Source of the DNA: Burkholderia sp. Leaf177
Lineage (GTDB): Bacteria; Pseudomonadota; Gammaproteobacteria; Burkholderiales; Burkholderiaceae
DNA length: 64,000 bases
Direction of reading: 5' to 3'
Assembly: GCF_001424345.1 (NCBI RefSeq)
Contig: NZ_LMPF01000002.1
Location: 201,118 to 265,117 of the forward strand
Below the pieces are notes generated by a model that did not search any database, had not been told where the DNA came from, and saw nothing but the letters and a program-made list of their open reading frames with translations. Shown here piece by piece: positions 1 to 7,708 of the stretch. A program made the position numbers and the translations under genes. Positions within the stretch are counted from its first letter, which is position 1; the number at the start of each line of letters is the position of its first letter.

Positions 1-21
1 GCGGTAATCAACCTGTAATCG

Positions 22-1662
22 ATGCCCCAAGCCACACTTCGTCTCCTGCGTTCCCTCTCGATGACCGCCTTGTTCGCGTGCTGCGCCCATGCGAGCGCAG
101 CCTCGTACGTGGTCAAGCATTGCGCTGAGCTGGAAGGCAAGGACGTACCGGCGTCGGTGATCGGATTGCCCACGCGCGGGGCGATCATTACGGATGCATC
201 GTTCGTGGCCGCGGCCGCTCCGCGCAATCGCAACGGCGATTATTGCCGGCTGGTCGGCGTGATCAAGGCGCAACTCGATACCACGCCCGACATCCGCTTC
301 GAGGTGAACCTTCCGGCGCGCTGGAACGGCCGCGCGCTGCAGATGGGCGGCGGTGGTTATAACGGCGTGATCGTGAGCGGTACGGAACCGACCGCGTTCG
401 CGCCGGCGGCGTCGCCATTGTCGATCGGCTATGCGACATTCGGCTCGGATTCCGGTCACGTCGGCAATTCGGGCCGCGCCGATTTCGCGATGAACGACGA
501 AGCCGTGATCAACTTCGGCTACGGGCATCTCAAGAAAACCCACGACGTGGCGCTCGCGCTGATCATCATGGGTTATGGGCGCAAACCCGAGCAGACCTAT
601 TTCGCCGGCGGCTCCACGGGCGGGCGCGAAGCGTTCACCGTGATCGAGCGTTATCCCGATGACTACGACGGCGTGATCGCGAACGCGCCGGCCATCAACT
701 TTTCGGGCGTGCGGCTGATCGGCGTGAAAGTCGGGCGTGCTGCTTATGGGACGCCGGGCGGCTTCGTTGGCCCCGTGCAGCAAAAGCGTGTGGTCGAGAC
801 CGTGCTGCAAGAATGCGATGGACTCGATGGCGCGCTCGACGGGATCGTGGCGAACGTCGAAGCGTGCCGTGAACGCGAGCCGAAGATCATCGCGCAGTTG
901 CGTTGCGCGGGCGGGCAACGGCCTTCGCAGCGGGACAGCTGTTTGTCGGAAGCGCAACTGGCGACGCTCGAAACCCTGCGCGACGGCTTCACGCTTCCGT
1001 ACGAACTCGCGCATGGCGTGACGCGTTATTACGGATACAACGTTTTCCAGGGCGTGGATTTTACGAGCGGACTGGGACTCGGCAATTCCGGCGTGCTTCT
1101 GCAACCGCCGCGTTTCGATGCCAACGGTTATCTGTTCACGCAAGGCGACAGCTACATGAAGTATTTCGTCACGCATGACCTGCGCTTTAATACGCTCGAC
1201 TTCGACATAGATCATCCGGGCGATTACAAAGGCCGCCTGGTGGATTTATCGTCGACGGTCGGCGCGATGAACCCGGACATGTCCGCGTTCATTGCCCACG
1301 GCGGCAAGCTGATCACCATGCACGGTCTCGCCGATGAAGTCATCAGCCCGAACCAGACCATCGCTTTTTATCATTCGCTCGTTGCGAAGTACGGGCAGGC
1401 TATCGTGGATTCGTTCATGCGGCTTTACATGGTGCCGGGATTCCAGCATGGCAACGGCGTGTTCATTCCGGCCTGGGATGAACTCGGCGCGCTCGACAAA
1501 TGGGTAACGGGGAACATTGCTCCGGAGACGCTGGTCGGCTTCGACATAGCAAGCGCCACGAATGGACGCAGCCGGCCGCTGTGCCGCTATCCCGGATATC
1601 CGCGATACGTCGGAAAGGGCAGCATCAACAACGCGGCGAGCTTTCGCTGCGAGAATCCGTAG
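22..1662 (+). CDS. Tannase / feruloyl esterase family protein, secreted
   Basis: Alpha/beta-hydrolase of the tannase family, which cleaves ester bonds of gallate or hydroxycinnamate esters outside the cytoplasm. Residues 1-27 form a signal peptide ending at an Ala-Ser-Ala site. The nucleophile elbow is GGSTGG with Ser198; an Asp in HGLADEV and a His in GFQHGNG complete the triad. Length (546 aa) is normal for the family. Many tannases carry a Cys before the Ser and after the His, joined as a disulfide (CS-D-HC motif); here both positions are Gly. The gene stands alone. Substrate cannot be settled from sequence. A product such as gallate or protocatechuate would fit the aromatic genes further along, but that link is an inference. 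Confidence 0.85.
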   Translation: MPQATLRLLRSLSMTALFACCAHASAASYVVKHCAELEGKDVPASVIGLPTRGAIITDASFVAAAAPRNRNGDYCRLVGVIKAQLDTTPDIRFEVNLPARWNGRALQMGGGGYNGVIVSGTEPTAFAPAASPLSIGYATFGSDSGHVGNSGRADFAMNDEAVINFGYGHLKKTHDVALALIIMGYGRKPEQTYFAGGSTGGREAFTVIERYPDDYDGVIANAPAINFSGVRLIGVKVGRAAYGTPGGFVGPVQQKRVVETVLQECDGLDGALDGIVANVEACREREPKIIAQLRCAGGQRPSQRDSCLSEAQLATLETLRDGFTLPYELAHGVTRYYGYNVFQGVDFTSGLGLGNSGVLLQPPRFDANGYLFTQGDSYMKYFVTHDLRFNTLDFDIDHPGDYKGRLVDLSSTVGAMNPDMSAFIAHGGKLITMHGLADEVISPNQTIAFYHSLVAKYGQAIVDSFMRLYMVPGFQHGNGVFIPAWDELGALDKWVTGNIAPETLVGFDIASATNGRSRPLCRYPGYPRYVGKGSINNAASFRCENP

Positions 1663-1670
1663 CTCGCCGC
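1633..1670 (+). terminator. Hairpin spanning the stop codon of the tannase gene
   Basis: Perfect 10-bp inverted repeat: GCGGCGAGCT at 1633-1642 and AGCTCGCCGC at 1661-1670, with an 18-nt loop that contains the stop codon. There is no clear T-tract after it, so it may be a transcript-stabilising hairpin rather than an intrinsic terminator. Confidence 0.4.
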
Positions 1671-1709
1671 TTGTCATGCTTGATTGCGCCTGGCGCCTTC
1701 GTGGTCTAC

Positions 1710-2147
1710 TTACTTGGCCGCTTCCACCTGACCGCGAATCTCGCCGCCGGGATTCTTCGCCGTATGCACGTTGAAATACCAGTTGCCCGCGAGCAGGTCT
1801 TTCGCCTGCGCGTCGGTGAGCGTCGCGCTGCCTTCGATCGGGCTCGGCAACTTGCTTGCATCGATAGGAATCACCACGCCGGCATTCTTTCCCGCAGGCG
1901 CCGGGCCATGAAAATGCGCCATGCTGGCCGGGCCCGTCAGGTCGGCGTAAGTCACCTTCCAGCTCAACAGTTTGGATGACGTGTCATACGTGCCATCCAG
2001 GTTGCCATGACCCTGGCTGTCCTTTGGCGGGACTTCGGACGACGCCTTGAGGTCGGCCTTGAGGTTGACGGTATCGGCGAAGGCGAGCGCAGGTACGGCC
2101 AGCGTCAGCGAGAGGGCGGCAGCGGTCAGCATACGATTGAGTTTCAT
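1710..2147 (-). CDS. CHRD domain-containing secreted protein
   Basis: Small exported protein of 145 aa. Residues 1-24 are a Sec signal peptide (cleavage after ALAFA). The rest is one CHRD domain, a beta-rich fold first named in chordin, with the typical HFHGPA motif near residue 78 and an NPGGEIRGQ motif at the C terminus. The function of bacterial CHRD proteins is poorly known. The start ATG follows an AGGAAA ribosome site. It lies convergent to the tannase gene and downstream of dps, but the terminator at 2321-2345 separates it from dps. Confidence 0.85.
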   Translation of the reverse strand: MKLNRMLTAAALSLTLAVPALAFADTVNLKADLKASSEVPPKDSQGHGNLDGTYDTSSKLLSWKVTYADLTGPASMAHFHGPAPAGKNAGVVIPIDASKLPSPIEGSATLTDAQAKDLLAGNWYFNVHTAKNPGGEIRGQVEAAK

Positions 2148-2320
2148 GAGCGGTTTTCCTGATTTTTATGGACCAATGGAACTTCACGACGTTTCGACCC
2201 AGGCTGTCCTTGGATCCCGGCCGAGTGCTTGAATACTACGCGTTGCGTCGTCAGCTGCTTTGGGAAACGCCTATGCTCGAGGGTTTATTCCATCGGCTCG
2301 ACGCGGAATTCGCAGCGCGT

Positions 2321-2345
2321 AAAAAAGGCGCCATCGGCGCCTTTT
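2321..2345 (-). terminator. Intrinsic terminator of dps
   Basis: GGCGCC stem arms at 2327-2332 and 2336-2341 with a 3-nt loop. On the minus strand the stem is followed by six T (the A-run at 2321-2326). It lies 20 bases past the dps stop codon. Confidence 0.85.
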
Positions 2346-2365
2346 CTTCAACTGCATTCACGCTC

Positions 2366-2881
2366 TTACGAACGTGTTGCTTCGAACAGAAACCAGACAC
2401 GTTCTTCCGTCTGGTCGATCCAGTTCTCGATAAGACTGGCCGTCGCCACGTCTTCCATTTCGTCGCACAGGTCGTGTAATTCGCGCATGTATTTCACGAG
2501 CGACTCATTGTCGTTACGCAGCTCGTTGAGCATGTCGATAGGCGGCACGAAATCCGCGTCGTTATCGGCGAGACGCTTCAACGTGCTGATTTGTCCGACC
2601 GATCGCAACGTCGTGCCGCCGAGCTTGCGCGCGCGTTCGGCGATGGGATCGATCATGTCGTAGACGAATTGCGCCTGGTCATCGAGCAGCAAGTGATAGT
2701 CGCGAAAGTGCGGCCCGCTCACGTGCCAGTGGAAGTTCTTCGTTTTGACGAAGAGGGAAAAGACGTCGGCCAGCAATTTTGTCAGGCCTTCGGCAACTTG
2801 CTTGCGCGCGTCGTTGCCCAGGTCGGTCGGGGTGGTCAGAGCGGCGGAAGCGGCGCTCGGTTTCTTGGTCGTTGTAGCCAT
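2366..2881 (-). CDS. dps: Dps family DNA-binding ferritin-like protein
   Basis: Starvation-induced DNA-protection protein: a dodecameric mini-ferritin that oxidises and stores iron and binds DNA in the cytoplasm. The conserved ferroxidase region NFHWHVSGPHF and DDQAQFVYDMIDPIAE is present. I chose the ATG at 2881, giving 171 aa that begin with a basic MATTTKKP tail, because a GGAG ribosome site lies just upstream. A longer reading to 2950 adds 23 residues that look non-native. Single-gene unit with its own terminator. No OxyR site was recognised. Confidence 0.92.
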   Translation of the reverse strand: MATTTKKPSAASAALTTPTDLGNDARKQVAEGLTKLLADVFSLFVKTKNFHWHVSGPHFRDYHLLLDDQAQFVYDMIDPIAERARKLGGTTLRSVGQISTLKRLADNDADFVPPIDMLNELRNDNESLVKYMRELHDLCDEMEDVATASLIENWIDQTEERVWFLFEATRS

Positions 2882-3100
2882 GAATGCTCCAGGGTTGCTG
2901 AAATTGGCGGGAAAGTACTTGTCACCAAGGCTGGCTATTGCACGTCTCATGCCTAAGCGCAGAGGTACGGCGACAACGCTTTTTAGTTTCTCGCGCGCGC
3001 ATGACAGGCTTTCGTGCCTGCCAATTTCACCGACCCGCGTTTTCCCCTATGCGCTGCTTCTTGACGCAAAACCAAACGGGCACCACACTTCGTATCAAGG

Positions 3101-3117
3101 TGTGATCACAGGTCACA
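3101..3117. promoter_or_regulatory. Possible operator ahead of the GntR gene
   Basis: TGTGATCACA (3101-3110) is a perfect 10-bp palindrome followed by TCACA at 3113-3117. It sits 33 bases before the GntR start codon and could be an autoregulatory site. Spacing is wrong for a standard CRP site (7 rather than 6 bases). Confidence 0.3.
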
Positions 3118-3142
3118 GATCGCGTAAGGAGTTGTTTAATTC

Positions 3143-3865
3143 ATGGCACAAGGCACAACACGAGCCGGCGCGCGCGAAGCAAGCGACCCATTGCCGCTCG
3201 AACTCGTGGCGCGCGAAACCATGGCGGGGCGGGTCTACGCCCAGTTACGCGAAGCAATCATGACCGGGCGCTTTGCGCCGGGCCAGGCGTTGAGCCTGCG
3301 CGGCGTCGCGGAGGCAGTGGGTTCATCGACCATGCCGGTGCGAGCCGCGCTGACACGGCTGCAAGCCGAAGGCGCGTTAATCGACGGTCCCGGCCGCGCG
3401 CTCATGGTGCCGCCCATGACGCTCGATTTGCTCGATGAGTTGCGGGATGTACGGATATCGCTGGAAGGATGCGTCGCGAAACGCGCTGCATCGCGGATGA
3501 CGAAGGAGCATTTGAGCGCGCTGCAAGATGTATTCGATGCAATGCACGCGCACGTAGAAGCTGGTGATGTCCCGGGGTATTTACGCAGCAACTTCGAGTT
3601 TCATATCGCCATTTACACGCACGGCGCAAGCGACCTGACGCTCGCGACGATCCAGAATTTGTGGATGCGCATCGGGCCGTTCCTGAACCTCGTGGCGCCG
3701 GATATTCCGCACATGAGGTTATCGATGGCTGCGCACAAGAAGATTGTCGATGCGCTCTGGAAGGGCGATGGCGAAGGCGCGCGAGCGGGTATTGAGGAAG
3801 ACATCGGCGGCGCAGCGGCGGACTTGCAGGAGCGCCTGCAAAGCAGGGAGGCGGTACGCGCGTAG
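3143..3865 (+). CDS. GntR family regulator, FadR/FCD subfamily
   Basis: Transcription factor of 240 aa. A winged helix-turn-helix lies at about residues 25-90 (VYAQLREAIMTGRFAPG, then the recognition helix region in AEAVGSSTMPVRAALTRL), followed by an all-helical FCD effector domain at about 100-230. FCD domains bind small organic acids, often with a metal. It is the first gene of a co-directional catabolic set, 78 bases before the SDR, so it probably controls that set in response to a sugar acid or a breakdown product. Its last codons run into a 13-bp tandem repeat. Confidence 0.88.
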   Translation: MAQGTTRAGAREASDPLPLELVARETMAGRVYAQLREAIMTGRFAPGQALSLRGVAEAVGSSTMPVRAALTRLQAEGALIDGPGRALMVPPMTLDLLDELRDVRISLEGCVAKRAASRMTKEHLSALQDVFDAMHAHVEAGDVPGYLRSNFEFHIAIYTHGASDLTLATIQNLWMRIGPFLNLVAPDIPHMRLSMAAHKKIVDALWKGDGEGARAGIEEDIGGAAADLQERLQSREAVRA

Positions 3866-3903
3866 CAGACGCGCGTAGCAGACGCGCGTAGCAGACGCGC
3901 GTA
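3856..3903 (+). repeat. 13-bp direct tandem repeat over the GntR stop codon
   Basis: Unit ACGCGCGTAGCAG is present three times without change (3856-3868, 3869-3881, 3882-3894), then a 9-base partial copy (3895-3903). The stop codon TAG of the GntR gene is inside the first unit, and each unit supplies another TAG. Confidence 0.9.
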
Positions 3904-3943
3904 ATCAACAAAGCTTTAGAAAAAAACATCAACGGAGACGAGC

Positions 3944-4750
3944 ATGACGGTTCTGCAAATGTTGAAACCGCACGCGGGGTTGCGCGTGCTGGTGACGGGT
4001 GGTGCATCGGGTATCGGGCTTGTGATCGCGCGTGCTTTCGTCGATGCCGGCTCGCGCGTCCATGTCTGCGACGCGAGCCAGGATGCCATTACGACGCTTC
4101 TCAAAGCCGAAGAAAGCACCGAGCTGAACGCGATCACCGCGACGCTTGCAGATGTTGCGGATCTCGCGGCAGTGGACCGTGTTTTCGATGACGTCGCGAC
4201 GCAACTAGGCGGCCTCGATGTGCTGATCAACAACGCGGGCATTGCGGGTCCGACGGGTGGTATCGACGAGATGGATGTGGGCGAGTGGGAGCAGACCATC
4301 AACGTCAATCTCAACGCGCAATTCTATTTCGCGCGGCGCGCCGTGCCGTTGCTGAAAGAGGCGCGCGACGGCGGATCGATCATCGCGTTGTCGTCGGTGG
4401 CGGGACGCCTGGGTTACGCGTTTCGCACGCCATATTCAGCGACGAAGTGGGCGGTGGTCGGGCTGACGAAAAGCCTTGCCATCGAACTCGGACCCGACAA
4501 CATTCGCGTCAACGCCATTCAGCCGGGCATCGTGAAAGGGCCTCGCATTGAGCGTGTGATATCCGCGCGCGCCCAGCAACTCGGCCTCTCCTACGAAGAC
4601 ATGGAGAAGGACTACCTCGCAAAAATCTCGCTGCGCCGCATGACTACGCCGGAGGAGGTCGCCGCGACCGCGTTGTTCCTGTGCTCGCCGGGCGGCAGCG
4701 GTATTTCGGGGCAGGCCATCTCGGTGTGCGGCAACGTCGAAGTGCTCTGA
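3944..4750 (+). CDS. SDR family NAD(P)-dependent oxidoreductase
   Basis: Classical short-chain dehydrogenase of 268 aa that would oxidise or reduce a hydroxyl/keto group of a small substrate in the cytoplasm. Visible motifs: cofactor loop TGGASGIG (18-25), NNAG (96-99), catalytic Ser at about 151, and YSATK with Tyr164 and Lys168. An Asp after the second beta-strand (VCDAS) favours NAD. A GGAG ribosome site precedes the start. It is the first enzyme gene after the GntR regulator and lies 34 bases before the BKACE gene. Substrate unknown; a sugar acid or a 3-hydroxy acid fits the set. Confidence 0.88.
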   Translation: MTVLQMLKPHAGLRVLVTGGASGIGLVIARAFVDAGSRVHVCDASQDAITTLLKAEESTELNAITATLADVADLAAVDRVFDDVATQLGGLDVLINNAGIAGPTGGIDEMDVGEWEQTINVNLNAQFYFARRAVPLLKEARDGGSIIALSSVAGRLGYAFRTPYSATKWAVVGLTKSLAIELGPDNIRVNAIQPGIVKGPRIERVISARAQQLGLSYEDMEKDYLAKISLRRMTTPEEVAATALFLCSPGGSGISGQAISVCGNVEVL

Positions 4751-4784
4751 ACACGTCTCTCAATTGACAAGAGGTCTGAACGCA

Positions 4785-5717
4785 ATGGCTACCAAGCGCA
4801 AGGTCATCATCACGTGCGCGCCCACGGGCGCGATTCATACTCCGTCGATGTCGCCATACCTGCCCGTCACGCCGCAAGAAATAGGCGATGCCGCGCTGGC
4901 CGCAGCGAAAGAAGGCGCGGCCATTTTGCACCTTCATGCACGAGATCCCGTCGACGGACGGCCGACGCAAGACCCCGCCGTATTCCAGCAGTTCCTGCCG
5001 CGCATCAAGGCCGAAACGGACGCGGTGATCAACATCACGAGCGGCGGCAGTCCGCACATGACGGTGGAAGAACGCCTGAAGCCGGCACATCATTTCAAGC
5101 CGGAGGTTGCATCGCTGAACATGGGTTCGATGAACTTCGGTCTCTACCCCATGCTCGATCGCTTCAAGGAATTCAAGCACGACTGGGAGCGTCAGCATCT
5201 GGCCAACAGCCGCGACCTGATCTTCAAGAACACGTTCAAGGACATTGAATACATCCTGACGTCTTGCGGCGCGAACGGCACCCGCTTCGAATACGAGTGC
5301 TACGACATTTCGCATCTCTACAACCTTGCGCATTTCGTCGATCGCGGTCTCGCGAAACCACCGTTCTTCGTGCAGAGCGTGTTCGGCCTGCTAGGCGGTA
5401 TCGGGCCGCATCCGGAAGACCTGATGCACATGCGACGTACCGCCGATCGTCTCTTCGGCAACGATTACGTATGGTCGATTCTCGGGGCGGGACGTCATCA
5501 GATTCCGCTTGCGACACTAGGTGTTGCGCAAGGATCGAACGTGCGTGTGGGACTCGAGGATTCGCTGTGGATCGAGGCCGGAAAATTGGCCGAGTCGAGC
5601 GCCGCGCAAGTCGTGAAAATCCGCCAGGTGATAGAAGGCCTCTCGCTCGATATTGCAACGCCCGATGAAGCGCGCGCCATGCTCGGACTCAAGGGCGCGG
5701 ACAACACCAACTTCTGA
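4785..5717 (+). CDS. BKACE family beta-keto acid cleavage enzyme (DUF849)
   Basis: Member of the 3-keto-5-aminohexanoate cleavage family. These zinc TIM-barrel enzymes take a beta-keto acid plus acetyl-CoA and give acetoacetate plus a shortened acyl-CoA. The metal-binding HLHAR motif is at about residues 46-50, with usual family length (310 aa). I chose ATG 4785, which has an AAGAGGT ribosome site, rather than a TTG 21 bases upstream. The family covers many side chains, so the substrate must come from context: an upstream dehydrogenase that makes a beta-keto acid (the gene at 11394) is in the same set. A second BKACE lies at 38872. Confidence 0.88.
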   Translation: MATKRKVIITCAPTGAIHTPSMSPYLPVTPQEIGDAALAAAKEGAAILHLHARDPVDGRPTQDPAVFQQFLPRIKAETDAVINITSGGSPHMTVEERLKPAHHFKPEVASLNMGSMNFGLYPMLDRFKEFKHDWERQHLANSRDLIFKNTFKDIEYILTSCGANGTRFEYECYDISHLYNLAHFVDRGLAKPPFFVQSVFGLLGGIGPHPEDLMHMRRTADRLFGNDYVWSILGAGRHQIPLATLGVAQGSNVRVGLEDSLWIEAGKLAESSAAQVVKIRQVIEGLSLDIATPDEARAMLGLKGADNTNF

Positions 5718-5751
5718 CACATCCCTTCAACCTTTGACGGCGGAGATCACT

Positions 5752-6528
5752 GTGACTGTGCCGAAACTCAAAGTGGTGGCCATGCCGACAGGCTGGCTGA
5801 CCGTCGATCGGTCATCGCAGATTTACGGGCGGTATTACGGACAGCAGATCAAGGTGCCAGTCTGGTCGACGGCGATCGTGGGCGGCGACAAAAAGATCGT
5901 CGTCGATACCGGCATCCACGATCCCGGCTGGGTATCGAGCTTCGTGTGTCCGTGCGAACAAGCGCCGGAAGAACGGCTTGAACGCGCGTTAAAAGAGTAC
6001 GTGGGCTGGAGCGCGGACGACGTCGATATTGTCATCAACACGCATTTGCATTACGACCATTCCGGCGGCAATACGCTCTTCAAGAATGCCCGCTTCATTG
6101 TGCAGGCAAGTGAGTGGGAATACGCGGGCCGGCCGTTGCCCACGCAAGCCACGTTCTATCAGGAGTTCCTGATAGGCCGCGAGCCGCTCGCCTATTTCAG
6201 ATGGCAGTTCGTGCATGGCATCACGGACATTGCTCCGGGCGTACGCGTTATCCCGACGCCGGGACACACGCCGGGGCATCAGTCCGTTGCCGTCGATACC
6301 GCCGACGGCGTTGTGCTGATCGCAGGCGATTGCGCCAGTTGCATGGAAAACATCGTCGATCTCGTGCCGGTCGGGATCGTTCATGAGACCGCGGCCGAAC
6401 TCGCATCGCTCAGGCGAATCAGGCAGATCGCGGACTTCGTCATCCCCGGCCACGATCCGAATGTCGTGGCGGGATCTGCAGGCATCGAACTACCGGCAAG
6501 TGCACGTCTGAAGCACGTAGAAAGTTAG
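5752..6528 (+). CDS. Metallo-beta-lactamase fold hydrolase, AHL-lactonase-like
   Basis: Hydrolase of 258 aa with the dinuclear zinc motif HLHYDH (His98, His100, Asp102, His103), a third-ligand His in TPGHTPGH, the bridging Asp in IAGDCAS and a final His in VIPGHD. The pattern matches the N-acyl homoserine lactonase branch, whose members open lactone rings. I chose GTG 5752 because a GGCGGAG ribosome site precedes it and it is the first start after the BKACE stop. In this set a lactone of a sugar acid is a more likely substrate than a quorum signal, but that is inference. Confidence 0.82.
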   Translation: MTVPKLKVVAMPTGWLTVDRSSQIYGRYYGQQIKVPVWSTAIVGGDKKIVVDTGIHDPGWVSSFVCPCEQAPEERLERALKEYVGWSADDVDIVINTHLHYDHSGGNTLFKNARFIVQASEWEYAGRPLPTQATFYQEFLIGREPLAYFRWQFVHGITDIAPGVRVIPTPGHTPGHQSVAVDTADGVVLIAGDCASCMENIVDLVPVGIVHETAAELASLRRIRQIADFVIPGHDPNVVAGSAGIELPASARLKHVES

Positions 6529-6570
6529 TAGTACAGGCATAAATAACCATACGTTGGATCGGAGGAAGAC

Positions 6571-7698
6571 ATGAACACGCTGACGAACACCATCCGTCGG
6601 GCGGCACGCCTTGCGCTCGGGGCCGCGTTGCTCGCGACGCTGGCGGTATCGCAACAAGCCTCGGCCGCGGAGAAATACAAGGTATTTCTATCGATGAGCT
6701 ATGTGGGCAACGACTGGCAAACCGAAGCCGCGAACATGGTCAAGGCCATGGCCGCGACGCCGGGCCTGAAAGACAAGGTCGATCTCGAAGTGCAGGTTGC
6801 AGGCACGGACGCACAAAAGCAGATCCAGCAGATCAACTCGATGGTTCAGGCAGGCGCCAAGGCCATCGTGATCTATCCAATCTCGCCGACCGCGCTGAAC
6901 CGTGCGATCAAGAATGCATGTTCGAAAGGCGTGATCGTGGCCGCGTACGACGGCGAAGTGACCGAGCCGTGCGCGCATAACGTGACGATCGATCAGAAGC
7001 AGGCCGGGACTGTCACGGCGGAGTGGCTCGCGAAGTCGATCAACGGCAAGGGCAATATCGTGCTGATCAACGGCGTGCCGGGCACGTCCGTGGATCGTGC
7101 GCGCACTGAAGCGGCGAAGGCGGTATTCGCGAAGTATCCAGGGATCAAGATCGTGGCCGAAGGCACGGGCATGTGGAGCCAGGCGACGGCGAAAACGGAG
7201 TTGTCGAAGATCCTTGCAACGAACAGCTGGGACAAGATCGACGGCTTGTGGATGCAGGTCGGATGCTTCACGGCCGCATCGATGCAACTCGAAGCCGGCA
7301 TAGCCGACGACAAGGTGAAGCCGTGCGCGGGTGAATCGTCGAACGGGCATCGCGTGCAGATGTTGCCGCCGGGAACCGTGAAGGGCGATGGTTCGTATCG
7401 CTCGATCGGGTATCGTTCGATCTCCTACGGTTCGCCGCCGTACTCCGGCGCGCTGGCACTGAAGATGGCGGTCGGCAAGCTCGAAGGCAAGGATTTTCCG
7501 CCGCATGTGACGCTCAAGCTGCCGCTGGTCTTGACCGCGGAATCCAAGCTGTGCAAGACGGGTTCCATCGATGAACTGAAGGCAGGCTGTACCGCGTTCA
7601 TGCCGGACAAGGTGCCGCCGGGCTGGTTCGCCGACATCTATTCGGCAGAGACGAGCGAGGTTGGTTTCAACGCGGCGCTGACCGGCAAGCCGGACTAA
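6571..7698 (+). CDS. Sugar ABC transporter, periplasmic substrate-binding protein
   Basis: Ribose/galactose-type periplasmic binding protein of 375 aa. Signal peptide 1-33 ends in QQASAA. The mature part has two alpha/beta lobes (VFLSMSYVGNDWQ, then IVLINGVPGTSVDRARTEA in the second half). A strong GGAGGAAG ribosome site precedes the start. It feeds the ATPase and fused permease directly downstream. The binding protein should carry the substrate of the whole set. It has more Cys than is usual for the family (at least five in the mature part), which could form disulfides in the periplasm. Confidence 0.88.
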   Translation: MNTLTNTIRRAARLALGAALLATLAVSQQASAAEKYKVFLSMSYVGNDWQTEAANMVKAMAATPGLKDKVDLEVQVAGTDAQKQIQQINSMVQAGAKAIVIYPISPTALNRAIKNACSKGVIVAAYDGEVTEPCAHNVTIDQKQAGTVTAEWLAKSINGKGNIVLINGVPGTSVDRARTEAAKAVFAKYPGIKIVAEGTGMWSQATAKTELSKILATNSWDKIDGLWMQVGCFTAASMQLEAGIADDKVKPCAGESSNGHRVQMLPPGTVKGDGSYRSIGYRSISYGSPPYSGALALKMAVGKLEGKDFPPHVTLKLPLVLTAESKLCKTGSIDELKAGCTAFMPDKVPPGWFADIYSAETSEVGFNAALTGKPD

Positions 7699-7708
7699 GG
7701 AGCGTTCC

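Noticed and set aside
3101..3117. Possible CRP site ahead of the GntR gene (TGTGA, 7 bases, TCACA)
   Set aside because: The spacer is 7 rather than 6 and the flanks are poor. A GntR-type palindrome is at least as likely, so I list it only as a possible operator.
5752..6528. Quorum-quenching AHL lactonase
   Set aside because: The fold and motif fit, but the gene lies inside a sugar-acid catabolic set. A signal-degrading role has no support here.
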